A stretch of 64,000 bases of DNA from Asterias amurensis (Eukaryota > Echinodermata > Asteroidea > Forcipulatida > Asteriidae), in assembly GCF_032118995.1 (NCBI RefSeq), contig NC_092661.1, positions 4,032,501 through 4,096,500 on the forward strand. Direction: 5' to 3'. Shown here piece after piece: positions 45,001 through 54,065 of this stretch. Position numbers and translations under genes: made by a program. The number at the start of each line of letters is the position of its first letter. Within the stretch, counting starts at the first letter, position 1. The notes under the pieces were generated by a model. It saw only the letters and a list, made by a program, of their open reading frames with translations. It made no database searches and was not told the DNA's origin.

Positions 45001-47130
45001 TTTGGTCAATTCGCTGACTTTGCTGGACGGAAGAAGTCGTTCACACTGGCGATCCTTCTTATGGTAAGTGTGAAATATTCGGGTGAATAAATCTTGGTCA
45101 GTTCTGTATTTGTTCAAATTTTTCAGTTGAATTATGGAGGTCAAAGGCACTATCAGGGGTCTAGGACTAGTCCTATGAGATATACAAATTGCATGGATAG
45201 TCCTAAGTTAGGACGAGTAACTGGTCCTAACTCGAGATAAGACTAGTCCTAACTCTTTGTGAAATCCACCCCTGGACACCTTTATTAGTAGTTAAAGACA
45301 AGTCTTCTCACCTGGTGTATATCAACATAATGCATAAAATAACAAACCTGTGAAAATGTTTAGTTCTAATTGGTCGTCGATGTTGTGAGACAGCAACGGA
45401 AGATAACACACTCTTGTCGCACAAGTTGTGTGGTTTCATGAAATGCTTGCATTCGTTACCTCAGCTGAGGTTTCGAAGTCAATTCAAATAGTGCGAAATT
45501 ACTTCTTTCTAAAAAAAAAAAAATACGTTACTTCATCAGAGGGAGCCGTTTCTCACTTTGATTTATCTTACCAATGATCTTCATATGCCAACAGTTATTT
45601 TGAGCAGTAACCAATGGGAGACTTTGGGGCGCTAGATGGCAGCAGACTTACCGGGTAAATTTCTATTGTTTACGTAGTTCTGAGCGTGCGCACATGACCG
45701 AGAACAATGGAGTTTACTTGGTCAGTCTGCTGCCACCAAGTGTCCCAAAAGTTTCTCATGGCGTCCAGTGCCTCTAAGTGAAATGATGCAGTTACGATGT
45801 ACATCTTTAAAGGTGTTTTTGTGTTTTTGTGTTATCCCCCAGGTTGCTGCCGGAACTGGGGCGTCGTTCGTCACACACTTTGCCCTTTTCTGTTTCATGC
45901 AATTCCTACTCGGTGTCTCTGCATCTGGAACATTTGTTGTTGCCATAGTAATAGGTGAATGATTGGTAAAGCCCGGTTAGCATATTTTACGCGAATTGCG
46001 AAAGTGAAGCAAGTTTTTTTTACACCACCCCCCCCCCTTTATTTAGCCTGCATATAAGGGTCAATTAAGAACTAAAAAATCATTACAAAAAGGTATGCAG
46101 ACGTAATCACATTGTAAAACTAAATTTTATTCCATGACTGCACCACTTTGTAACGCTTTGCATGATTTCATCCTAAATACAGTCTAAACTTGTTAAAAAG
46201 GAAGATAAATTCCTAAATCCCCACTGTTTCAAATGTTTTCTTAGAGTAGATTTTTACCTAGTCTAAGAATTGTTTTTTTTTTCAGGCCGTTCGGGGCAAA
46301 CTGGCATCAAACACAAGTCAAACAAATTAAAAGACCAAGTGTCTGAAGAGACTTGTCCCGAGACTACGTCTACGTTTATTCTCCTCTCTGCTCTGCTTAA
46401 TGCTTGGTGTGCTATTCTCTTTTCCAGCCACTGAGATGGTTGGCAAGAGCCAGCGTGCAAATGCAGGATTGATCATCGAGTACTTTTACACCATTGGGTA
46501 CATGTCTATGGCGTTGATAGCGTGGAGACTGCGGGACTGGCACACCATTGAGCTGGCGATCTCCATCCCACCAGTTATATTCCTGGCATACTATTTGTAA
46601 GTTTTGATGGCATGATAATAAACGATTATAAACCACCGAAGGAAACTGTCCATTGCTATAATGACTAGCCTCACCTGTATGTGACACGCCACGTTAAAAA
46701 CGTGGAGGGTGATATTACATAATACGGTAAAATATTACAGGCTTGCTTGAGACAAGACTGCTACCCTCAACAGCCTCTGGACACTCTTGGTAATTACTCA
46801 AAATAATTGTTAGCATAAAAACTTGCTTGGTAATAGAAACGGATCCCTCTGAAGTAACGTAGTTTTTGAGAAAGAAGTAATTTCTCACTGAACATTTGAA
46901 TTGAATTCTCGAACTCAGGAATCTGAAAGCACACATACATTGTAGCTTGTTTGACATGGATTTTTTCTCTTCCATTATTCTCTCACAAATTCGACGACAA
47001 AGTGAGCTCAAATATTCACTTTGTTATATGATACACCAAGTTAGAAGACCACTGGCCTTTGACAATTTAATACCAAAGGTGCCCAGTGCTTTTAACGGGG
47101 TAGGTAGTCGGACTGGGTGCACCGTGTTGG

Positions 47131-47167
<37 letters not shown>

Positions 47168-50100
47168 GACGTTTGTGGTGTGTGTTTTTTAGTTTCTTTT
47201 TTTTTCTTCTTGTATTTTACTTCAGTATCGTACCAGAGTCTCCGAGATGGTTGTTATCTAAAGGCAAGACGGCAGAAGTAGAGAAAATTGTCAGAAAGGC
47301 GGCAAAAATAAACAACGTGAAGATACCAGAAAGTGTGTTTCGCGATTACTCTTCACAAACTGGGGAAAAGGTAAACACTCCCAATTCCGTATACTATTCA
47401 AACTCAGCAAATATCAGCCCTATTTAATTTTTTTCGGTATTTTTAGACAAAGCCTACCACCCTTGACTGTACCCAGCTTACCTAACTGTACCCGGCTTAC
47501 CTAAACGGTTGTGTATACTTTTAATTATTGTAAAAGACCAGTATTAACTCACTTGGTGTTTCCCAACATACATAAAATAACAAACCTGTATACAAAATAT
47601 TGGGCTCACTTGGTCATCGAAGTTGCAAGAAAACAGTGAAAGAAAAAACACCCTTGCTTCATACAAGTTAATCCGTAGTTAGAATACATAATCTAAGAAA
47701 CGTTTGATGCATAAGTATTTCAGGTTAAAGACACTAGACACTATTGATAATTGTCAAAGACCAGTCTTCTCACTTTGTATATCTCCACATATGCATAAAA
47801 TAACAAAGCTGTGAAAATTTGAGCTCAGTCGGTCGTCGAAGTTGCGAGGTAATAATGAAAGAAAAAACACCCTTGCCAAACGAAGTTGTGTGCTTTCAGA
47901 TGCTTGATTTCGAGACCGCAAGTTCTAAATCTGAGGTCTCGAAATCAAATTCGTGGAAAATTGCTTCTTTCTCGAAAACTACGTTACTTCAGAGGGAGCC
48001 GTTTCTCACAATGTTTTATATTATCAACAGCTCCCCATTACTCGTAATCAAGAAAGTTTTATGCTAACAATTATTTTGAGTAATTACCAATAGTGTCCAC
48101 TGCCTTTAACTCGTAATTAGAATACACAATCTAAGAAACGTTTGATGCATTTAAACATTATGTCAGGTTAAAATGTTTTTGAATTAATTTCAGATCATTG
48201 GAAAGGAAACCAAAACGGTGAAGACGTATACTTTCTTTGATCTGATGCGATATCCCAACATGAGGAAGAAAACTCTCGTCATTTATTTCATTTGGTGAGC
48301 TCTTAAAACACAGACAATAAATGTGAACCATTATATTGTACTCTTTGAGCTTTTAAAAACTTCTCTTAATTCATTTCATGGCAAATTATTTTGATTGCAC
48401 AAAGCGCCCAATATGATGTATTGCACATGACGTCATCTTTGATGTAGACCAATGAAAAGTGCACACATTACGCACTGCTTACAGCTATTAGCCAATGATA
48501 ACCTTTTACGTCTGCACGTTGCATCAAAGTTGGCGGCAAATGCAAGGGATCTATACGAAGGTATTTTGCTCCTTGTTAAAGGCAGTGGCTACTATTGGTA
48601 ATTAATCAAAATAATATAAGCATAAACAGTTTTTTTGGTAACTTGTATTGGGGAGCTGTTGATAGCATAAAACATTGTGAGAAACGGCTCCCTCTGAACT
48701 AACGTCGTTTTCGAGAGAGAAGTCATTTTCCTCGAATTTGATTTCGAGACCTCTGAATTAGATTTTGAAGTCTCGAAATCAAGCATCTGAAAGCACACAA
48801 ATTCGTGTGACAAGGGTGTTTGTTTATTATTATTATCTCGCAACTTCTAGGACCAATTGAGCTAAATTTTTCACAGGTTTGTTATTTTATGCATATGCTG
48901 AGATACAGCAAGTGAGAAGACTGGTCTTTGACAATTACCAAAAGTGTCCACTGCCTTTAAATTTACTACAATCTTCTCCTTTTACATGTAGGTTAAGCAA
49001 CAATCTAGTTTACTACGGTCTTTCCTTTTTCTCGGAGGATCTCGGCAAAGATCCGTACTTGGCGTTCTTTCTCGCCGGTGCCGTCGAAATTCCCGCCTAT
49101 ATTGTATGCCAGCTGCTATTGGATAGAACCGGACGGAAGTGGCTGATTTGCATATTCATGACGACAGGGGGCGTGTCATTGCTCTTCGCGATGGCCATTC
49201 CAACTGGTAAGTATTTAGGTAGGGCGCCCTTGGCTGGAGGGCAGTAGACTCACTGGTACCCTGTCTTTAATGTTGGTGCAGCTGACAAAAATCACATCCG
49301 ACCAATTAAAACACTGATATGTAAAGTTCACTTTCGGTTGTCTGCATACAGTGTCTTGTGTATTGTATACAGTTCTTGTACGTGTATGTAAATGTTGGTA
49401 TGTTTGATTCAACTGTGTTTGAAATGAATGTAGTTGAAAGGTGATTATGGGCGGAACGTGGGCAATTAACATAAAATAGGCGTGTTTTTGCCCCAAAAAA
49501 CACTCTCGCGCATGCACGAGCTTTAGTGATGACCGCAAGGGACTTTTGGCCACTGGTGGTGGTATGTGGAATGAAAATAGTTGTGGTAAATAAATGGGGA
49601 CCACACAACCTGCCTTTCTTCTTATACAGGTTGTGATGAACCAGTCTGGCTCCTATTTCTTCCTCCATGGTCCAACCATGGAGATATACCATCCATGGTC
49701 TATTTTCATAATGTCCCTCCCTCCCCCTCCCAACCATATCCAAACATATTTTATCGGGCAATCAAGACTTGGCAATGAGAGCAAGCGCGACGCATTTTAT
49801 GGACAAAAGGTAGAGTTACAAATACGCAGTTTTACACGGTGAATGGTACTAAATATACATGTACATTGTACATGTAACATGTGTACATGTAACATGTGTA
49901 CGTGTATGCGTGTATGTGTACATGTTTAACATGCGTGAGTGTATTTCCACAATTATTATTACGTCGAAGTACGCATGTGCATGGGAAAATGTATAGTTAA
50001 CTACGCCCATTTATGTAAATTGCCCACGTTCGTCATAGGAAAACAAAATACGCGGACGGGAATATGACCTAGGCTAGAGGCCACTCTCTGACATTATTCA

Positions 50101-51712
50101 CAAGTCTCCAGTGTGACGTCAGATGTTCAGGCTAAAAAAGGTGTTGCTCATTGGCCCATCATTGTTTTCCCCAACACCTGGGCCCAATTTCATAGAGCTG
50201 CTAAGCACGAAAATGTGCTTAGCCTGAAATTTCTTCCTTGATAAAAACAGGATTACCAATCAAACTTTCATTTGTTGCATATTGCTTGTTATTGGTATTC
50301 AGCTGTTGTTTGCTAATCCTGAAAATCACGTGGAAATTTGGTTGGTATTCCTGTTTTATCAATGAAGAAATTTCATGCTAAGCAAATTTTTGTGTTTAGC
50401 AGCTCTATGGAATTTGGCCCTGATCATTAAATTATTTTTTTTTTTCTCCGTAGATTCGACCACTTTAATATTAGTTATCGCAATGATCGGCAAGTTGTGC
50501 ATCTCAGGGTCGTATGCGATTGTCTACCTCTTCACGATAGAACTCTTCCCGACGCCCGTCAGGTAAAATGAAATCGTCTATAAGTTTAAAGACACTTAAC
50601 ACTATTGGTAATTGTCAAAGACCAGTCTTTTCACCTGCTGTATCTCAACATATGCATAAAATAACAAACCTTTTGAAAATTTGAGCTCAATCGGTCATCG
50701 AAGTTGTGAGATAATAATGAAAGAAAAAAACATCCTTGTCACACGAAGTTTTGTGGTTTCAGATGCTTGATTTCGAGACCTCAAAATCTAATTCTAAGGT
50801 ATCGAAGTAAAGTTCGTGGACAATTACTTCTTTCTTGAAAACTACGTTACTACGGGAGCCGTTTCTCACAATGTTTTATCAACAGCTCCTCATTATTTGT
50901 TACCAAGTAAGGTTTTATGCTAATAATTATTTTTAGAAAATGATACATCAGTACTTAATGTTCCATGTTCTCGTGAATCAGTATGTTCCCATGTTCTCTG
51001 TTTCCTTTACCACCAGGAATGTAGGTGTGGGAATGGGCTCCTTCGTGTCCCGTATAGGCTCCATTGCTTCCCCGTATGTCCTCTATCTGGGTGACGTCAC
51101 TTTCTTCCAGCTTCCGTTTCTTGTATTTGGAAGTTTTGCTCTGCTGGCTGGTGTCTCCACGCTTCTACTGCCCGATACACTGGGAACAAAGCTACCTCAA
51201 ACCATGGAGGAGGGGGAAGCGTTTGGCAAGTGAGTAACAGTAAAAGTCGCTTCTTATAAAGCGCACATACCGTGTTTTCCTGCAAGGTATGTGTGGCTAC
51301 ATTTTCAATTATGAGATCTATTAACATAGCACCATGGAATTGGTTACAAGGTGCAGCGGCGCAATATGCTGCCAAACTTCGGAGCGAACCCCTAAATAAA
51401 ATAGTTGGTAGATAAGATGTCAACCCGGTTATGGGTTCCGTGGGGTCTGACCCGTTTCCGTAAACAGGTAAACATATATAATCATAAACCATGAATTTAA
51501 TGTATAAAACCGCAATTATGGTGATTATGAAATGCGCTATACAAAAACTATAGTTATTGTTATTTTTTTATTTTTTTTATAGGAATATGACTTTTCGCCA
51601 AATGGTCGCGTTTCCAGGATGTGGAAAGAAGTTTGAGCAAATCGAAGATAATCACGATCGGGATGAGAAAGAAGATCCAGCAGGCTCCGAGATGAAGATG
51701 CTCAACGTGTAG
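42057..51712 (+). CDS. SLC22 family transporter, OCTN-like, copy 2 (complete, 10 exons)
   Basis: Exons: 42,057-42,422; 44,917-45,063; 45,843-45,954; 46,428-46,596; 47,226-47,370; 48,194-48,294; 48,992-49,206; 50,454-50,562; 51,017-51,229; 51,583-51,712, giving 568 residues. Intron positions and phases are identical to copy 1. Exon 2 opens WDLVC, the commoner SLC22 form, and has [40 protein letters not shown] follows in exon 5. Exon 9 has [10 protein letters not shown] with the OCTN-type Arg. The first extracellular loop differs from copies 1 and 3 at [11 protein letters not shown] and ISISNGG, so ligand access may differ. The C-terminal tail is acidic, rich in E, D and K, and ends EMKMLNV. 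A candidate AATAAA lies near 52,222. Expected location plasma membrane; substrate not determined. Confidence 0.93.
43070..43445 (-). mobile_element. MITE family A copy 13, left cap lost
   Basis: Begins GCGACACTATTGGTAATTGT. Right side TGTCCACTGCC then TTAA. It lies in transporter 2 intron 1. Confidence 0.8.
43826..43977. mobile_element. Palindromic MITE, GTGCGTTCGTTTAGCT ends (family G)
   Basis: Nearly the whole 152 bp is one inverted repeat: GGGTGCGTTCGTTTAGCTTC through TCCAGGACGAACGTG on the left, the complement on the right, with a short loop of about 15 bases. The only mismatches are a few bases. Related partial copies lie near 38,870 and 61,767. Confidence 0.85.
44467..44635. mobile_element. 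MITE family D, full-length
   Basis: CCGTCGATTTCACAAA at the left and TTTGTGAAATCGACGG at the right form perfect 16-bp ends. The interior has CTTAGGACTTAGGACGAGTC and its complement in diverged form. Confidence 0.85.
45158..45276. mobile_element. MITE family D, partial
   Basis: GGGGTCTAGGACTAGTCCTA at the left; CTAACTCTTTGTGAAATCCACCCC at the right. It lies in transporter 2 intron 2 directly before a family A copy. Confidence 0.65.
45292..45777 (-). mobile_element. MITE family A copy 14 with family I nested inside
   Basis: The family A body runs from TTAAAGAC to GAGCAGTAACCAAT, is interrupted at 45,614 by a family I element, and resumes as GCGTCCAGTGCCTCTAAG. The left inverted repeat is internally deleted. 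Confidence 0.7.
45614..45760. mobile_element. MITE family I, nested in family A
   Basis: ATGGGAGACTTTGGGGCGCT at the left; CCAAGTGTCCCAAAAGTTTCTCAT at the right. The arms carry GGCAGCAGACTTACC and the complement GTCTGCTGCCACC. Same family as 37,206. Confidence 0.78.
46772..47095 (+). mobile_element. MITE family A copy 15, diverged
   Basis: CTGGACACTCTTGGTAATTA at the left and GGTGCCCAGTGCTTTTAA at the right. It has the same diverged subtype features as the copy at 59,182 in the matching intron 4 of transporter 3, so this insertion predates that duplication. Confidence 0.72.
47131..47169 (+). repeat. (TTG)n microsatellite
   Basis: About 13 TTG units upstream of transporter 2 exon 5. The matching position in transporter 3 has TGATGTTCTTGGC instead, so the array arose or was lost after duplication. 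Confidence 0.9.
47676..48171 (+). repeat. Direct repeat of about 50 bp flanking a family A MITE
   Basis: TTAGAATACA.AATCTAAGAA followed by ACGTTTGATGCAT and TCAGGTTAAA occurs at about 47,678-47,730 and 48,117-48,171 on the two sides of the MITE at 47,725. This is far longer than a TTAA target duplication, so the MITE plus flank was itself tandemly duplicated and one MITE copy lost, or the flank was copied during repair. Confidence 0.75.
47725..48109 (-). mobile_element. MITE family A copy 16
   Basis: Complete with TTAA both sides, in transporter 2 intron 5. The left cap reads AGACACTAGACACTATTGA, slightly diverged. Confidence 0.85.
48576..48960 (+). mobile_element. MITE family A copy 17, with empty site in paralogue
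   Basis: In transporter 2 intron 6 the sequence CTCCTTG-TTAA-element-TTAA-ATTTACTACAATCTTCTCC matches transporter 3 at 61,274-61,305, which reads CCCTTGTTGAGTTTACTACA with no element. The insertion therefore followed the duplication of genes 2 and 3, and TTAA is the duplicated target. Confidence 0.93.
49207..50453 (+). other. Transporter 2 intron 7
   Basis: A 1.25-kb intron. It contains a TGTACATG-rich simple region (49,855-49,935) and a family B element at 50,180. An inverse-strand frame of 151 codons at 49,306-49,761 has no family features and no counterpart in transporters 1 or 3. Confidence 0.55.
50180..50421. mobile_element. MITE family B, full-length
   Basis: GGGCCCAATTTCATAGAGCT and AGCTCTATGGAATTTGGCCC ends; inner arms CTTGATAAAAACAGGATTAC and its diverged complement. 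It ends 33 bases before the transporter 2 exon 8 acceptor and therefore lies across the branch-point neighbourhood. Confidence 0.8.
50586..50935 (-). mobile_element. MITE family A copy 18, right end lost
   Basis: Starts at TTAAAGACACTTAACACTAT, 24 bases after exon 8. Transporter 3 has a related element at the same distance from its exon 8, so this insertion is older than the duplication. Confidence 0.78.
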
Positions 51713-51815
51713 TCTTAATTCAATTCGGAAACGGCGTGCCGTTGTTTTACACTGACGTTTATGGAATGTGGTACTGGTTTCAATTGTTTAAGAAATGCAA
51801 CTTTATAGACGCATC

Positions 51816-52205
51816 TTAAAGGCACTATTGGTAATTACTCAAAATAATTATTAGCATAAAACTTTTCTTGGTAACGAGTAATGGGGAGAGGTTCATAGTA
51901 TAACACATTGTGAGAAACGGCTCCCTCTGAAGTAATGTAGTTTTCGTGAAAGAAGAATTTTTCCACGAGTTTGATTTCGAGACCTCAGATTAAGACTTTG
52001 AGGTCTGAAAATCAAGCATCTGAAAGCACACAACTTCGTGTGACAAGGGTGTTTTTTTTCTTTCTTTTCTTTGATTATTATCTCGCAACTTTGATGACTG
52101 ATTGAGCTCAAAGTTTCAAAGGTTTGTGATTTCATGCATATGTTGAGATACACCAACTGTGAAGGCTAGTCTTTAACAATTACCAATAGTGTCCTGTGTC
52201 TTTAA
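51816..52205 (+). mobile_element. MITE family A copy 19
   Basis: TTAA-flanked and nearly complete, with a shortened left cap (GGCACTATTGG). It lies about 100 bases after the transporter 2 stop codon and may be transcribed in its 3' UTR. Confidence 0.85.
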
Positions 52206-54065
52206 AAGATGTTTTTAGATTGAATAAATTTAAAGGCTTGTATTTAAGGTTGTGCATGGAAAACAATCCGCAATTGATAAAGTGTATACCTTCTGACGTC
52301 ATGTGCTATTTAATTCATTGCTTTTCCCTGTTGATGTCCAGCGTGAGTTGAACGTCAATGACAACCTTTAATTTTTATTAATCCTTTTATCTTCCCAATT
52401 TTTTTTAGGTTTTGATGAAATAAATAAACAATGGACCATTCCACAATATCAAAAGAGTGAGAGTTCCCATGTTAGCATCCAATGACGTCACCACGCTCTG
52501 AAAGAGCCCTAAGTGATGACATAATACAACTTCTGCCGCCAAATTGGGATAACAATGTCATTTTATGGGGGCTCTTTCAAACCGATTGTTTTTATTTCGT
52601 CTAGAGCGGAATTGTGAACCCCAAAATCTACGTAAAGTATTTGGGCATTGACAAATTCCGGAGAATTCTAAGCCAATGGATGGAGATGGTACAAAAAGAT
52701 TTCCCGATTCTCGAAGCTCCACTTTTAAATTTTCTTGTTTTGGAATTTTAATATTTTATAAATGTTTCTACGTTTTGGTCGGTAATGAAGGGTTTTTTTC
52801 TTTTTAAAATGTGTAATTTTATTTATCTTTAAATTAAATTTCAGAAGAGACTCTTAAAGGGAAGGTACACGTTTGGTTATGTTTATATTTATCAATAGGT
52901 ATTTATTTCCTCTATTTTAAATGAAATTGGTTTGAATGAAATTACATTTGTATTTATAAACGAACTTATTCAAGAGCCTCTTAAATACTCCTTTCTTTAT
53001 TCTAATTTTTGTTTAAAATTTATTTAGTTCATTTTTTTTCTCAAGTAATTACTTTCTATTGTTTATTTCTTAAAGTACTATTTTTAAAACGTAATGTTTG
53101 TTTGACTTATCGGGTATCTATGTTCACCTATCTATTTATGTGGTTATTTATTACATTATTATTATTATTTTTTTCTCTTGATGTGGAGTTATATTACTCC
53201 GTTTATTCAACATTCATCAGCAAAGGCATACATCAAATAAACACACTATCAAAAGACACTCCAGTAAATACTTCTAATATATAACAGGCACAGTAAGTAA
53301 CAGAAGCTCAGAAAATAACAATAATAATAACAATAAACAAAATAATTAAATAGTTAAATGAATACCTCTATTATATATACAAATATCTACAATTTAGCGT
53401 GACTCGGGAATCACGTGGTTCGGGAAAAAACAATACTGTCAACAACAAAAGCAAAAATTAGAAAAACATGATACATATGGGACAAATTAGTATTATTTAC
53501 TTACATATCTGTTATTTTCTTCAAATACTATTTTTCAGTAGGTAATCGTTTTGGTGACGGTCTGAGAATTGAAAGTATTTTGTAATAAAACTAAGAGGCC
53601 ACTACGACTGGGAAGCGCTTTGAAATCAGTTTTTTTTTTCGAAAAGGAATGCAAAATCCAGTGTGTACAACAAAAAGCCCCGGGCGTCATTATAGTGCTG
53701 CTCATTGGGCGTTGTGTTGCCCTTTGTCCTATTGTGAAAGTCTTCTAAACAAACTATTTCTGTTTGCACTTCTTTTTTGGTAAAACCTTACTTTAAAGTC
53801 TTTGTAAGCCGTATGCCGCTTTAATAAAAAGTTCTGTTCATCTTCAAAGGTTTATACGCAACAGTGGATTGCTACAGTGCGTTCAGTCGACATGATCACA
53901 TTCATTCCGACAATTTGTCGTAGAATAAACTATGGTTCTTAGTTTCTGTACGCCACAATACAAGCCCCATTTCGCAGTTGTGTGTTCATGGTGAGATCTT
54001 CCTGTCTGCACTCAGCTCATTCATACATAGGCTATATACAGCTCGTAACTAACTTAGAAGTCACC
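52206..54065. other. Spacer between transporters 2 and 3
   Basis: AT-rich, no gene seen. From about 53,650 it matches 40,283 onward (the 5' flank of transporter 2). The last 100 bases before 54,066 share ATTTCGCAGTTGTGTGTTCA and ACAGCTCGTA.CTAACTTAGA with the transporter 2 upstream region, the likely duplicated promoter and 5' UTR. A frame at 53,009-53,284 is low-complexity hydrophobic and unsupported. Confidence 0.65.

Noticed and set aside
49306-49761. 151-codon frame on the minus strand
   Set aside because: It lies in transporter 2 intron 7, lacks any domain pattern and has no counterpart in the paralogous introns.
53982-54065. Upstream extension of the transporter 3 first exon
   Set aside because: The frame stays open upstream but the ATG at 54,066 matches the start of copies 1 and 2, and the extension is not conserved in them.
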